In this document: positions 36,892 through 46,497 of the stretch, one piece after another
Layout of the letters: every line of letters begins with the position of its first letter
How positions within the stretch are numbered: position 1 is the first letter of the stretch
Assembly (NCBI RefSeq): GCF_014595955.1
Contig: NZ_JABVCF010000001.1
Location: 248,001 to 312,000 of the forward strand
Length of the DNA: 64,000 bases
Direction of reading: 5' to 3'
Source of the DNA: Pseudaminobacter soli (ex Zhang et al. 2022)
Lineage (GTDB): Bacteria; Pseudomonadota; Alphaproteobacteria; Rhizobiales; Rhizobiaceae
Notes under the pieces: generated by a model
The model's input: only the letters and a program-made list of their open reading frames with translations
Database searches by the model: none
Told to the model about the DNA's origin: nothing
Position numbers and translations under genes: made by a program

Positions 36892-39800
36892 TCAATTGAA
36901 TTCGAAGATCTGCCGGAAGATGCCGGGAGCGATCACGGAAAGCGGATTGACCTGAAGGCGCGGCGACTTGGCGTCGCCGTCCAGCTTGAAGGTGACACCG
37001 ATCAGCCCGCGGTCGCGGCCGTTGCCGAGAATCGTGCCGAACAACGGGATCTCGCCGAAGATGCGGTTGAGGCCATAGATCGGCATGAACGTGCCGGTCA
37101 TATCGATGTTGCCCCGCCGATCGTAGAGCGTTCCCTGGAACGTGGCGCCGATCGCCGGACCGCGCAGCACGCCATTCTTGATCTGCAGCGCGCCGCCGCC
37201 GCGGGCAATCTGCGCAGAGCCGCGCTCGAAGAGCACGCGCGAGGCATCGATCCTCCTGGGAGCTGCCTCGTTCAGGCTGCGATCGCTTCCCGCCGGCTGG
37301 CTTGCCACGATCGATGCCAGCTTCGGCTCGTCAACCACCAGGAAATTACGCGCATCGATCTGCCCGGACATGCTTCCGTTAGCATTCCCGGCGAGATCGA
37401 GTTGGATCGTCCCGCCCTGCATGTGCTTATAGAGATCCAGGAAGCGCAGGATCGCACCCGCGTCTCCTGCCTGCATCGCCATCCGCTTGCGGGGGCCGGC
37501 GGAAGCGTTCTCGAACGCGAACTCTCGGCCGGATCGGGAAACACCCGAAACTCTCGTCGTCGCTCCGTCGGAAACCAAGCTAACGCTCGACAGCGATTCT
37601 CCGTTGAAGCCGGCGACTTTCGCCACATCCAGCCGCACCGCCATCGCGGTGGTGCTTGTCTTCTTCGTTCGGTCTGAATCGGGCGAATCGGAAACGAGGC
37701 TCTTGATCGCCGAGCGGGCATCGAGCGACGTGCCCTTGATGTCGATGGTGTAGGTCCTGTTCTTCCTGTCGATGTTCACCCCCACATCGTCATCGCGATT
37801 GAGGCGGGCCTTCTGGAAACGGGCCGAACTCAGCTCTCCTCCGGCAAAGGTCATGTCTCCCGCGACCGAGAACGTGTCTCCCGAAAACTCAAAATCCGAT
37901 ATCTGGAGGCTGTTCTCCAGCGTTTGCATCGAAAACTCGGCCTTGGCGGATACGCCGGCCCCCTTGCTCCAGCCGACCCAGGGTATGGTCAAACGTGCCT
38001 TGGTTAAATCGGCGGAAACCCGTCGCTGCTCGTCCTGATCCTCGACGCGCACCGTGAGCGGCCCGGAGACGAGCGCATTGAGACCGGGGGCGATTTTCTC
38101 GCGCGCGGCATTGTCCAGCGCCAGTTCCACGATCCGTTGCCGTTGCGGCCCCTCGGACCGCAACGGCTCCACAAGGTCGATGTCTGCCGGCATGCCGTTC
38201 AGCAGTCCCTTGGCCGACAACGTGGCCTGCGTCGGCTCCACAACGAGCCTGCCATCGGACTTTGTAAGCAACTGGCCGGCCAAAGGCTTGTCCAGCGACA
38301 GCCCCGTATAATCGAGCGAGACCAGCCACTGCAGGCTCTTGCCGTCGATCCCCTTCTTGAACGGAATGTCAGTGATCACTTGTCCGGACGCCATGCCAGA
38401 GATCCCTGCAGGATCGATCTTCAGAATGCGGTTGGCGTTAAGAGGCTCGAGCGAGGCGAACTCGACGATCGCGCCCGCCTCACCCTCGACCTGGACGTCA
38501 AGCTTGCCGATGTCGCGATTGGACCCTTTGACGGACAGGGTGCCGTTCCGCCCGGTTACGAACCGGCCGCTCGGCAGATACACAACCCCTGACGACATGG
38601 TGATCTCGACGTCGCGTCCATGAACGACCAATACCCCGCTCGCCTCGCGAACGGGGGGCAACTGTCCGTAGGTGTCGAATCGGGTGCCATTGACCACAAA
38701 ACGCCCCGAAATTTCCTCCGACGACAGCGGCACGCCATTGCCGAGCCTTCCGGGCTCAACCCGGAGTTCGATGTCCGCCGATTCGAGCTCTCCGCCGAAC
38801 ACGTGTTCCAGCGCCCATTTGCGCTGGCTCGAGGCGGCAAACCACGGCCAAAGCTGTTTTGCGTGTGAAACCTGAAGGTTTTGGGCGTCGAGCGCGAACG
38901 ACACGCCAGGCGCCTTGCCATCGACGAGGTCAACCTTGGCGGTGCCAATGGCCACCCCCGAGGCGGCCCTGATTGCTATCCGATCCGCCGAGAGAACGCG
39001 CGACTGGGGATCGAAGATGCCCTCCAGTTGCGACTGGAACTCCACCGCCGGTTCGGGCGAGTCCGACGGCGCCAGCACCGCTCGGGTACTAAGCATTTCG
39101 TAGCGATAGACGGGCTTGTCGTCCGCTGTCCCGGTGGCCGGACGTGGGCCGACGGCCCCGTTGAACTCCATCGAATTGCGTCCGGTCTCGACGAGGAGGC
39201 GTTCGACCTCGATCTTCTTCGATCCCGTAGCAAGCGCCGCATCCAGCTGCACATTGCCCGTGAAGGCACCTCTCGCGCCAAGATCCACGACCGAGCCTTC
39301 GATCGCTGCCGATAGCTTCAACTGCTGCGCGCCTGATCCCACCTGCTCCGCGCCTGATATGGAGAGCGTAATCGACCCCAGGCGTCCGGCCGCCTGCGCT
39401 GCGCCAGCGGGGGCTTCCTCCGGCAACGCGTCGGTCGATATCTCAAGGCTGAGATCCCGAATCCGCCGCGACTGAGGCTCGCGATAGGTCGCGCCCGTCA
39501 GCGTGACCGGACGACCGTCGACATCGGCAAGGATAGAGATCGCCACGCCATCGTCGGATGCGCGGGTAAGCATTCCTTCCTCGATCAGTATCGTGCGAGC
39601 CTGATTGCCCTCCGGCAAGGCGACGGTGATGTCGCTGATCGCAAGTTCACCGAGCAGGCCGCCGTCGAAGGCGTCGAAAAGCGCATGCAGCGGCTGGAAG
39701 ACCGCAGCCGCGACCAGATCCGGATCGACCAGGCCCCTCTCATCCCTGAACGTCTGGGTCCAGTCCGAGCCGCCCAACGACGGGATTGCCGCCGTGTTGA

Positions 39801-40281
39801 TCGTCGCGCCTGAAATGTTCGCGCTGCCCAGCCTCAGGTCACCCTGGAGCAACGGCAACAACTGGATGCCGAAGTCTATGCTTTCGAGCTCCGCGATTGG
39901 GGCTCCGCTCTCAGCATTCGCAAACTTCACGTCGCGCAGTTCGAGCGACATCGGATTCGGAACGCCGAAGGCCAGGCTTGCGGGCCCGACCGAAGCCTTC
40001 GCCCACTGGCCCGCCAGGCTCTGGACGGATCGCTCGGCTTGACGCCGCAGCGTCTCGGTGCCCCATCCAGAGTTAGCGAAGGCAATTGCTGCCGCCAGAC
40101 AGATCAGCAGCATCACCGAAGCCACTCCGCCGGCCGTCAGCACCAAGCTCGACAGGCGTCGTCGCGTGCGGTCGCGCATCAAGTGCGATCGCTGCCCCTC
40201 GGCCGAGGGGAGTTCCGAAAGATTCGTGATTTCGTCGCGACGAAAACGGATCTTCTGGTGCTTGGCCGGCTCGTAATGCAA
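36892..40281 (-). CDS. very large AsmA-like/DUF3971 envelope protein
   Basis: 1129 residues. A single N-terminal membrane anchor (residues about 46-69, SLVLTAGGVASVMLLICLAAA) is followed by a long extra-cytoplasmic beta-rich region with the AsmA-like repeats and a C-terminal block (MTGTFMPIYGLNRIFGEIP, GVTFKLDGDAKSPRLQVNP) typical of AsmA-like C-terminal domains. YhdP/AsmA-family proteins are thought to form bridge-like conduits for phospholipids to the outer membrane. The start could be the ATG at 40281 or the one at 40179 nearer the anchor; neither has a strong ribosome site. Confidence 0.9.
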   Translation of the reverse strand: MHYEPAKHQKIRFRRDEITNLSELPSAEGQRSHLMRDRTRRRLSSLVLTAGGVASVMLLICLAAAIAFANSGWGTETLRRQAERSVQSLAGQWAKASVGPASLAFGVPNPMSLELRDVKFANAESGAPIAELESIDFGIQLLPLLQGDLRLGSANISGATINTAAIPSLGGSDWTQTFRDERGLVDPDLVAAAVFQPLHALFDAFDGGLLGELAISDITVALPEGNQARTILIEEGMLTRASDDGVAISILADVDGRPVTLTGATYREPQSRRIRDLSLEISTDALPEEAPAGAAQAAGRLGSITLSISGAEQVGSGAQQLKLSAAIEGSVVDLGARGAFTGNVQLDAALATGSKKIEVERLLVETGRNSMEFNGAVGPRPATGTADDKPVYRYEMLSTRAVLAPSDSPEPAVEFQSQLEGIFDPQSRVLSADRIAIRAASGVAIGTAKVDLVDGKAPGVSFALDAQNLQVSHAKQLWPWFAASSQRKWALEHVFGGELESADIELRVEPGRLGNGVPLSSEEISGRFVVNGTRFDTYGQLPPVREASGVLVVHGRDVEITMSSGVVYLPSGRFVTGRNGTLSVKGSNRDIGKLDVQVEGEAGAIVEFASLEPLNANRILKIDPAGISGMASGQVITDIPFKKGIDGKSLQWLVSLDYTGLSLDKPLAGQLLTKSDGRLVVEPTQATLSAKGLLNGMPADIDLVEPLRSEGPQRQRIVELALDNAAREKIAPGLNALVSGPLTVRVEDQDEQRRVSADLTKARLTIPWVGWSKGAGVSAKAEFSMQTLENSLQISDFEFSGDTFSVAGDMTFAGGELSSARFQKARLNRDDDVGVNIDRKNRTYTIDIKGTSLDARSAIKSLVSDSPDSDRTKKTSTTAMAVRLDVAKVAGFNGESLSSVSLVSDGATTRVSGVSRSGREFAFENASAGPRKRMAMQAGDAGAILRFLDLYKHMQGGTIQLDLAGNANGSMSGQIDARNFLVVDEPKLASIVASQPAGSDRSLNEAAPRRIDASRVLFERGSAQIARGGGALQIKNGVLRGPAIGATFQGTLYDRRGNIDMTGTFMPIYGLNRIFGEIPLFGTILGNGRDRGLIGVTFKLDGDAKSPRLQVNPLSVIAPGIFRQIFEFN

Positions 40282-40416
40282 AGCGAGGCTCAGTTTGATG
40301 CCCGACTGGACTTTGTTGGGAATGGAGAGCGCGACGGAACACGGATGTGGACGAATCCAGCCTGCGCCCTATAACCCCTGCCCTTCGTACACCTATTCTC
40401 GAACAAGGGCATCTCT

Positions 40417-40896
40417 ATGGCCGAGTTGTTAGAAGGCGATATGGCGCCGCCCCTTTCGCTACCGCTCAGCGGCGGCGGACAGTGGGACCTGCAGGATCTT
40501 CGCGGAAGGACGGTCGTCCTCTACTTCTATCCGAAGGACGACACCGAAGCGTGCACAGCCGAGGCAAATGCCTTCACGGCGAAGAAGGGCGATTTCGAGG
40601 CCGCCGGCGCAACGATTGTCGGTGTCTCGCCGGATAGTCCGGCACGGCACGCACGGTTTGCCGGGAAACACGCGATCACGATTGATCTCGCTTCGGACGA
40701 GAACCATGAGGCGGCTGAACGCTATGGCGTGTGGGTGCAGAAGAACATGTACGGCCGCAGTTACATGGGCGTGGAGCGCTCCACCTTCCTCATCGATCCG
40801 CAAGGCCGAATCGCCAGGATCTGGCGGAAGGTGCGGGTAAAAGGTCACGTCGAGGAGGTGCTCGAAGCTGCCCGCCAGCTAGACGCGCGATCCTGA
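40417..40896 (+). CDS. bcp: Bcp/PrxQ-type peroxiredoxin (1-Cys)
   Basis: 159 residues. Thiol peroxidase that reduces hydrogen peroxide and organic peroxides. The peroxidatic Cys is C46 in FYPKDDTEACTAEA. This is the only Cys in the protein, so the resolving Cys that PrxQ proteins often have five residues later (here Asn) is absent. An external thiol would have to resolve the sulfenic acid. The start at 40417 is well placed for the fold. Divergent from the AsmA-like gene. Confidence 0.92.
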   Translation: MAELLEGDMAPPLSLPLSGGGQWDLQDLRGRTVVLYFYPKDDTEACTAEANAFTAKKGDFEAAGATIVGVSPDSPARHARFAGKHAITIDLASDENHEAAERYGVWVQKNMYGRSYMGVERSTFLIDPQGRIARIWRKVRVKGHVEEVLEAARQLDARS

Positions 40897-40979
40897 ACCA
40901 CAACCAGGTTCAAGCTACGGGAACCTTTTCACAGCGCCCCGCATTTGTCCGGCGGAGAACAACAAAGCGGGAGCTGCAA

Positions 40980-41063
40980 ATGTTGAGAGGCGCATTACTT
41001 TGGTTGATCGGCATTCCGATTCCGATCATCATTCTGATCTGGCTGCTTGGAGGACTTCACTAG
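40980..41063 (+). CDS. 27-residue hydrophobic membrane peptide
   Basis: ATG behind GGGAG. The peptide is almost entirely one membrane helix (MLRGALLWLIGIPIPIIILI, then WLLGGLH). It is immediately followed by a rho-independent terminator, so this is a short transcription unit or the end of the bcp transcript (84 bases after its stop). Similar tiny hydrophobic proteins are widespread in rhizobia and mostly unstudied. Confidence 0.65.
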   Translation: MLRGALLWLIGIPIPIIILIWLLGGLH

Positions 41064-41076
41064 GACCTCCCTCAAG

Positions 41077-41105
41077 AAACCCGTCCTGAAGGCGGGTTTT
41101 TTGTT
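41077..41105 (+). terminator. rho-independent terminator
   Basis: Stem AAACCCGTC pairing with GGCGGGTTT (one G-T pair), loop CTGAA, followed by a T-rich tail (TTTTTTG). Ends the transcript of the 27-residue peptide gene. Confidence 0.88.
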
Positions 41106-41201
41106 TTCACCCCCGTGCGGCACGGCCCTTTCTGGCACCAAAGCCTTTGTTAACCCTAACGATGTGTAATCGCCTCCGTGCAAGTGCAGGAGTCGGGGGC
41201 G

Positions 41202-42461
41202 ATGGCAAGTCAATCGGCAGTGTTCGGCAGGCGCCGAGAGCCGCATACCGTCATTATCGCACGGGGAGATGAGATCCGGCATTTCACCGTGCGTCCGTGG
41301 ATGGCGGCGCTGGCGGGCTCGGCGGTTGCGGCGGTCACTCTCGGCTACTTCACCGCGACATCCTATCTCGTGTTCCGGGACGATCTGATCGGCGCAGCGA
41401 TAGCACGCCAGGCGCGGATGCAGCACGCCTACGAAGACCGCATTTCGGCCCTGCGGACGCAGGTCGATCGGATCACCAGCCGGCAGTTGCTCGACCAGCG
41501 GCTGATGGAAACCAAGGTGACGGAGCTTCTTGCCAGGCAATCCAAGCTCAGCGAACGACACGGACGGCTTGGCCCGTTGCTCGAACGCGCCGGCTCCGAG
41601 GCAGATAGGACTCAGGCGGCGGCACCCGAGAAGAGAGGCGACGAACAGGCGCAATTGTCGCCACCGCAAGCCCCTGCCCTCGCCCATGCGGCCCATCCGG
41701 CGGGCGATCCATTTGCGCTGTGGTCGACACGCGCCGGAAACGACCCTGGCGAGAGCCCAGCCGATCGCGCCGACAAGCTCTTCGTCGCCATCAACCAGTC
41801 GCTTCGTACCATCGAGAGTGAGCAGATCGACAAGATCACCTCTCTCGCGGACAATGCTTACGAGACGGCCGAACAAATCTCCGACGCGATCGAACAGGCC
41901 GGACTGCCGGTCGATCTAGATTTCAGCAACGAGGCCATGGGCGGCCCCTTCCTCGCGGTACCACGGCCTCACGTGTTCGACACGAAGGTCAAGGAACTCG
42001 ACCAGGCGCTGGACAAGCTCGAACGCGCCAAGGAGCAGGCGAGGCAACTACCCATCGGCAATCCAGCGGCCGGACGCTCCATTTCCAGCACCTTCGGTGT
42101 CCGCAAGGACCCGATTCTCGGCATGCCGGCCATGCACTCGGGCATGGATTTCCGCGCCCCGTCAGGCTTTCCGGCGCGCGCTACCGCACCCGGCACGGTC
42201 ACCTGGGCCGGCTGGAACGGCGGCTACGGGCGCATGGTGGAGATCGACCATGGCAATGGTCTCTCCACCCGCTTCGCCCATCTGAGCCGCATAGAGGTAA
42301 AGGAGGGGCAGAAGGTGGAAGCGGGCGATGTGCTCGGACAGGTGGGCAGCAGCGGCCGTTCGACTGGTCCGCACCTGCACTATGAAGTACGCAAGGACGG
42401 AGAGGCGGTGGACCCGCTGCGATTCATCAAGCTGGGGAAAAGGTTAAGCCAGCTTCTCTGA
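41202..42461 (+). CDS. M23-family (LytM) metallopeptidase
   Basis: 419 residues. An N-terminal membrane anchor (about residues 36-60, WMAALAGSAVAAVTLGYFTA) is followed by coiled coil (residues about 75-130), then an Ala/Pro-rich linker. The C-terminal M23 domain has zinc ligands in MHSGMDFRAPSG (His, Asp) and TGPHLHYEV (HxH). Such proteins cleave peptidoglycan cross-links or, if regulatory, activate amidases; both metal motifs are intact here. The ATG at 41202 is preferred over a GTG at 41178. tRNA-Asp follows about 190 bases downstream. Confidence 0.92.
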   Translation: MASQSAVFGRRREPHTVIIARGDEIRHFTVRPWMAALAGSAVAAVTLGYFTATSYLVFRDDLIGAAIARQARMQHAYEDRISALRTQVDRITSRQLLDQRLMETKVTELLARQSKLSERHGRLGPLLERAGSEADRTQAAAPEKRGDEQAQLSPPQAPALAHAAHPAGDPFALWSTRAGNDPGESPADRADKLFVAINQSLRTIESEQIDKITSLADNAYETAEQISDAIEQAGLPVDLDFSNEAMGGPFLAVPRPHVFDTKVKELDQALDKLERAKEQARQLPIGNPAAGRSISSTFGVRKDPILGMPAMHSGMDFRAPSGFPARATAPGTVTWAGWNGGYGRMVEIDHGNGLSTRFAHLSRIEVKEGQKVEAGDVLGQVGSSGRSTGPHLHYEVRKDGEAVDPLRFIKLGKRLSQLL

Positions 42462-42649
42462 GCCTGTTCGGCACCTGACGCAGCGGCTTGCGGGCTTCTG
42501 ACGCTTCATTGCGGCCGCCCCATGGACTGCGGCAGGCAAAGCCCAATCGGAAGCCTGCACAAACCTCACAGGACGCTATCCATCACGCTTGACAGCCCAC
42601 CGCGAACCCCTTAATCGACCCACCAACGCCGCCGACGCGGCGCCAATGC

Positions 42650-42726
42650 GCGGGTGTAGCTCAGTCGGTTAGAGTGCCGGCCTGTCACGCCGGAGGTCGC
42701 GGGTTCGAGCCCCGTCACTCGCGCCA
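42650..42726 (+). tRNA. tRNA-Asp (anticodon GTC), CCA encoded
   Basis: 77 bases including CCA. The acceptor stem GCGGGTG pairs with CACTCGC (one G-T pair), the anticodon stem CCGGC/GCCGG surrounds CTGTCAC, and the T loop is TTCGAGC. The discriminator is G as expected for Asp. A degenerate dnaE2 fragment begins about 250 bases downstream. Confidence 0.97.
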
Positions 42727-42974
42727 TCATTTTCAAATACTTAGCAAGACATCTTCAGACGAAAAGTTTGAATCCAGACCGGCAATTCAAACTTTTCCCC
42801 TTTTTGTTCTCCTCACGGCCGCCTCGGCAAACCGTTTGGAGAGGTGTTCGCATCACCCCGACCTCCTGACACAGAAGCCGACGCTGCCGCAGGAGTTGGG
42901 TCGAGATTGATCAAAAGCGCAGAGACCGCTTACTCGGGCCCCCGATCTCGAACTAGACAGGTCGCTTGTCTCTA

Positions 42975-43356
42975 GGCCGCCTCGACGACCTCGTGCCGAC
43001 CGAGCCGGCCATCATGGCGGACCGTCAGGTCATCTCGAGTGGGGCAAGGATGACATCGTTGCATTGAAGTTCATGAAGGTCGACGTGCTGGCCCTCGGCA
43101 TGCTGACCTGCATGAAGAAGGGCCTGGACCTCCTCTCAGAGCACAAGGGCATCGCCTACGACCTGACGACGATTCCGGCAGAGGATCCGCGCACCTATGC
43201 CATGATCCGGAAGGCCGACACTCTGGACACCTTCCAGATCGAGAGCCGGGCGCAGATGTCGATGCTGCCGCGGCTCAAGTCTCGCACTTATTACGACCTC
43301 GTCGTTCAGGTGGCTATCGTCCGTCCCGGGCCGCTCCAAGGGGACATGCTGCACCT
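42975..43356 (+). pseudogene. fragment of error-prone DNA polymerase dnaE2 (imuC)
   Basis: About 125 codons resembling the palm region of DnaE2/ImuC. The stretch from 43064 reads [20 protein letters not shown], then [40 protein letters not shown] and [15 protein letters not shown], after which similarity stops abruptly. Upstream, [13 protein letters not shown] and [10 protein letters not shown] are in different frames, joined across a two-base excess near 43034-43036. A functional DnaE2 has over 1000 residues, so this is a remnant. It sits beside tRNA-Asp with no imuA/imuB partners. Confidence 0.85.
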
Positions 43357-43405
43357 TGCCTGCGAATGCGACTGTCGGAGATCTCACGTAACGCGGGATC
43401 AAGGG

Positions 43406-45655
43406 TCACTCCTCGATGCAGTCAACGAGATAGCGCCGTCCCCCGGCCGCGGGCTCGAAGCGAAGGCCGTGGATGTCAGTCTCGAAGCCCGGGAACTTGC
43501 GGTCGAAATCGCGTGCGCAGAGAAGGTAGTCCTGGATCGACTTGGTTGCCGGCGTGATCCGCTCTCCAGGCATGATGAGCGGAATGCCGGGCGGATAGGG
43601 CACCACCATCACCGCGAGCGCGCGCCCCATAAGATTGTCGATCTCTACGCTTTCCACGCGCCCGCGCACCAGGCGGTCGTAGGCATCAGCCGGTGGCAGC
43701 GCCATTTCCGGCAGTGTCGTGTACATCTCCCGCTGCGCCTTGGGCAGGTTGTATCCGTGATAGGCCTGATGCACCAACTCGCATAGATCCTTCAGGCCAA
43801 GATGGGCATAAGCATCGGGGTGAGCCTCAGCCAAGCCTGGCAGAGCCTTTTCGAGCGGCGCGTTGGAATCGTAGAGTTCCTTGAAATTGAGGAGTTCGGT
43901 GACCAGCGTGCTCCACTTGCCCCTCGTGACACCCATCGAGAACAGCACGAGGAAGGAATAGAGTCCCGTCTTCTCGATCTCGATCCGCCGCGACGACAGG
44001 AACCTGGCCACGACCGCGGCCGGAATGCCAAACTCCTGCATGTCGCCATTGACGGCCAGCCCGGGACTGAGGATCGTTACTTTGATCGGATCGATAAGGA
44101 CATACTTCTCCGCGAGGCCCTCAAAGCCGTGCCAGCGGTCGCGTGGCTTCAGGATCCAGTCGGATCTTGTGTCAGTCGGACGCTTGGCGACGGCGTCCGG
44201 CTGCCAGACGTCGAACCACCACGAGCCTTTCACCTGCTTTCCGACCGCAGCCATTGCCCGCCGGAACCCCAGTGCCTCGTCGATCGTTTCCTGGACCAGC
44301 GCGCGGCCGGCGGGCTGCTCCATCATGGCGGCGGCCACGTCGCACGAGGCAATGATGCCGTAGTGGGGAGAGGTCGATGTGTGCATCATGAATGCGGCGT
44401 TGAAGCGCGCCATGTCCAAGTGTCGGTTCTGAGCGTGCCGGATGTGGATCATGGAGGCCTGTGACAAGGCCGCGAGCAGTTTGTGCGTCGACTGGGTGGC
44501 GAAAGTTATCGCGTTGCGCAAGCGTGTCGGATCGCCCGACGAGATGGCGTGATAGCCGTCATAGAATTCGTGGAAATTGGCGTAGGCATACCAGGCCTCG
44601 TCGAAATGGAAAGCATCGACGACATCGCCGATGCCCTCCTTGATCGCATCGATGTTGTAACAGAGCCCGTCATAGGTCGAGTTGGTCATGACCACCAGCC
44701 GGATCCTGCCGTCCGTAGACTTGGCGAACGGGCTGACGGCAAGCTTTTCCTTGATGAACTCGGGCGTGAACTGGTCTTTGGAAATTGGCCCGATGATGCC
44801 GAAGCCGTTGCGCGAAGGCACGAGGTAGATCGGGATGGCCCCGGTCATAATCAGCGAATGCAGGATCGACTTGTGGCAGTTGCGGTCGCAGAGCACGAAA
44901 TCGCCGCGGCTTACCGCTCCATGCCAGACGATCTTGTTGGCTGTTGATGTGCCACCTACCACGAATAGCGTCTCGTCCGAACCGAAGATGCGCGCGGCAT
45001 TGCGTTCACCCTCCGCGATCGGCCCTGTATGGTCGAGCAGCGAGCCGAGGCTGCCCACCGACACCGAAATGTCGGACCGCAGCGTGTTCTCGCCGAAAAA
45101 CTCATAGAAGAGCTGGCCCACGGGGCTCCTGCGGAACGCCACGCCGCCGCCATGGCCGGGTGTGTGCCAAGAATAGCTGGCGTGCAGCGTATACTCCCTC
45201 AGCGCCCGGAACATCGGCGGGGGAAGGTCCTCGACATAACGCTGGGCGGCGCGGACGATGACGCGCGCCATGAACTCGGAGGAATCCTCGAACAGGCGCA
45301 TGAAGGCATTCGCGTGCTTTAGCACGCCCGCAGGCACCATCTCGGCGGTGAGTTCGTGGCCGAACAGGAAGATCGGCAGGCGGTCGTTGCGTGCCCGTTT
45401 TGACGCCAGCATGTCCTCAAGCAGTTGCCATCGCGTCACAGGGTCTTCCAGGCCGTCGACGGAAACCAACCAGCACGCCTCGTTGTTGAAGATCTTGGCG
45501 AGACGCTGGGCATCCATGTAGCTCAGCCCGGCGACCACACGGTACCCTTTCTCCTCTATCGCCGCCGCAAGCTGCTGCATGCCGCGTCCGGCAGCGTGCC
45601 TGCCTTCGTAGTCTTCATCGATAATGGCAATTGGGAACGCCTGGATCTCTTGCAT
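43406..45655 (-). CDS. Orn/Lys/Arg decarboxylase (fold-type I PLP, inducible type)
   Basis: 749 residues, the length of the biodegradative AdiA/CadA/SpeF family, with an N-terminal receiver-like wing domain (1-130), a PLP domain and a C-terminal domain. The PLP lysine is K392 in [37 protein letters not shown] (about 164-180) and [15 protein letters not shown] (about 348-362) are family blocks. It consumes a proton and makes agmatine, cadaverine or putrescine. No antiporter lies next to it. The window alone does not fix the substrate; arginine is slightly favoured by overall resemblance. Its 3' end abuts the dnaE2 fragment. Confidence 0.92.
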   Translation of the reverse strand: MQEIQAFPIAIIDEDYEGRHAAGRGMQQLAAAIEEKGYRVVAGLSYMDAQRLAKIFNNEACWLVSVDGLEDPVTRWQLLEDMLASKRARNDRLPIFLFGHELTAEMVPAGVLKHANAFMRLFEDSSEFMARVIVRAAQRYVEDLPPPMFRALREYTLHASYSWHTPGHGGGVAFRRSPVGQLFYEFFGENTLRSDISVSVGSLGSLLDHTGPIAEGERNAARIFGSDETLFVVGGTSTANKIVWHGAVSRGDFVLCDRNCHKSILHSLIMTGAIPIYLVPSRNGFGIIGPISKDQFTPEFIKEKLAVSPFAKSTDGRIRLVVMTNSTYDGLCYNIDAIKEGIGDVVDAFHFDEAWYAYANFHEFYDGYHAISSGDPTRLRNAITFATQSTHKLLAALSQASMIHIRHAQNRHLDMARFNAAFMMHTSTSPHYGIIASCDVAAAMMEQPAGRALVQETIDEALGFRRAMAAVGKQVKGSWWFDVWQPDAVAKRPTDTRSDWILKPRDRWHGFEGLAEKYVLIDPIKVTILSPGLAVNGDMQEFGIPAAVVARFLSSRRIEIEKTGLYSFLVLFSMGVTRGKWSTLVTELLNFKELYDSNAPLEKALPGLAEAHPDAYAHLGLKDLCELVHQAYHGYNLPKAQREMYTTLPEMALPPADAYDRLVRGRVESVEIDNLMGRALAVMVVPYPPGIPLIMPGERITPATKSIQDYLLCARDFDRKFPGFETDIHGLRFEPAAGGRRYLVDCIEE

Positions 45656-46294
45656 CGTCGGCTCCCGGTCCCGCTATGCTCCCGGCCCCTGAGTCGCCTC
45701 CTCGCTCGGAAGTGGGGAAGCGACATCGGCTCCTGCCCTGACAGCCGCGGATTGAGATCGCGCTAGGAGTCGCCGAATACACGGTGCCGCGAAAAGGGCG
45801 CCAAAGCGTCCCGCACCGGCCGCGCAGACGCAAGAGGAATCTACCCCAGCCCTCGAAGTTAGGCGCTAGTTGCTGGTTAGATCGCAACGAATGGCGCATC
45901 GGTCGCATTCGTAGCTGGGAGAACTATGTCTTCCTCGAAGGACATTGACGCCGCTGACTTCACAATGGCAACGACTCGACCATCGATGTGTGGCGTCGCA
46001 ACTCCACGCAGAATACCGCTGCCATACGCGCCGAACTCGCCATAGCGACAAACTAGAATCCCACTCATCTGAAATGGGCCAACTTTGCCTTATGTAGGGC
46101 TTCGATCGGGTCTCCTCGCATCGTTGTTGAAGGTTTCAGAAGCGCCAGGAGCCGCCGATCTGCCCGCTGGCACATGATGCTGACGCGTCTTGCTCTCCCG
46201 ACTGGTGGGTCGAATGCACCTCGTCGCAGACCGCGATAGGCCCCGGACAAGCCGAGTCCCTGAACTGAGTAGGCAACCGGTGGGCCGAAGCGAG

Positions 46295-46328
46295 CCGGGG
46301 GTGAGGCGCCTTTTTCGCTCACCCCGGG
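46295..46328. repeat. strong inverted repeat (hairpin)
   Basis: GGGGTGAG (46298-46305) pairs perfectly with CTCACCCC (46318-46325), and the stem extends outward over CC/GG with one bulged G. The loop is GCGCCTTTTTCG. No T tail follows on the plus strand; it abuts the first CTTAAG box. It may be an attenuator, a terminator-like element for transcripts from the left, or a relic. Confidence 0.5.
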
Positions 46329-46329
46329 C

Positions 46330-46346
46330 CTTAAGGAAAACCTAAG
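46330..46346. promoter_or_regulatory. PmrA/QseB-type direct-repeat box 1 (imperfect)
   Basis: CTTAAG-GAAAA-CCTAAG. One base off the (C/T)TTAA(G/T)-N5-(C/T)TTAA(G/T) pattern recognised by PmrA/BasR/QseB-type OmpR-family regulators. Read on the other strand it is CTTAGG-N5-CTTAAG. About 100 bases upstream of box 2. Confidence 0.4.
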
Positions 46347-46431
46347 GAAAGTGCCTGCGCGCGCCGTAACGGCATCTGTGTGGCCGTTGCAACACATTAT
46401 TTTTTCGGCATACGCGGTCTTCCTCTGCGCC

Positions 46432-46448
46432 CTTAAGCCTGCCTTAAG
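46432..46448. promoter_or_regulatory. PmrA/QseB-type direct-repeat box 2 (perfect)
   Basis: CTTAAG-CCTGC-CTTAAG, an exact match to the PmrA/QseB box with 11-base spacing. It lies 50 bases before the ATG of the DsbA-like pseudogene and about 420 bases before the L,D-transpeptidase gene, which may share the promoter. No response regulator gene is in the window. Confidence 0.55.
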
Positions 46449-46497
46449 GTGGACAAAACCCTGTCGGTCCGAATTCTAGGAATCGAGGCCGCTTACC

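Larger units (their letters stand above)
45656..46497. other. 840-base gene-poor regulatory spacer
   Basis: No gene I can support. It should carry the promoter of the decarboxylase (minus) and of the right-hand genes (plus). Contents seen: a GC-rich hairpin at 46295-46328 and two CTTAAG-type direct-repeat boxes (46330-46346 and 46432-46448). A 63-codon minus frame at 45877-46068 has protein-like composition but no ribosome site. Confidence 0.5.

Noticed and set aside
45877-46068. 63-codon minus-strand frame with fairly normal composition
   Set aside because: No ribosome site, no recognisable family, competing frame of similar length on the same strand.
46295-46328. Hairpin considered as a rho-independent terminator
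   Set aside because: No T tract follows the stem on either strand; kept only as an inverted repeat.
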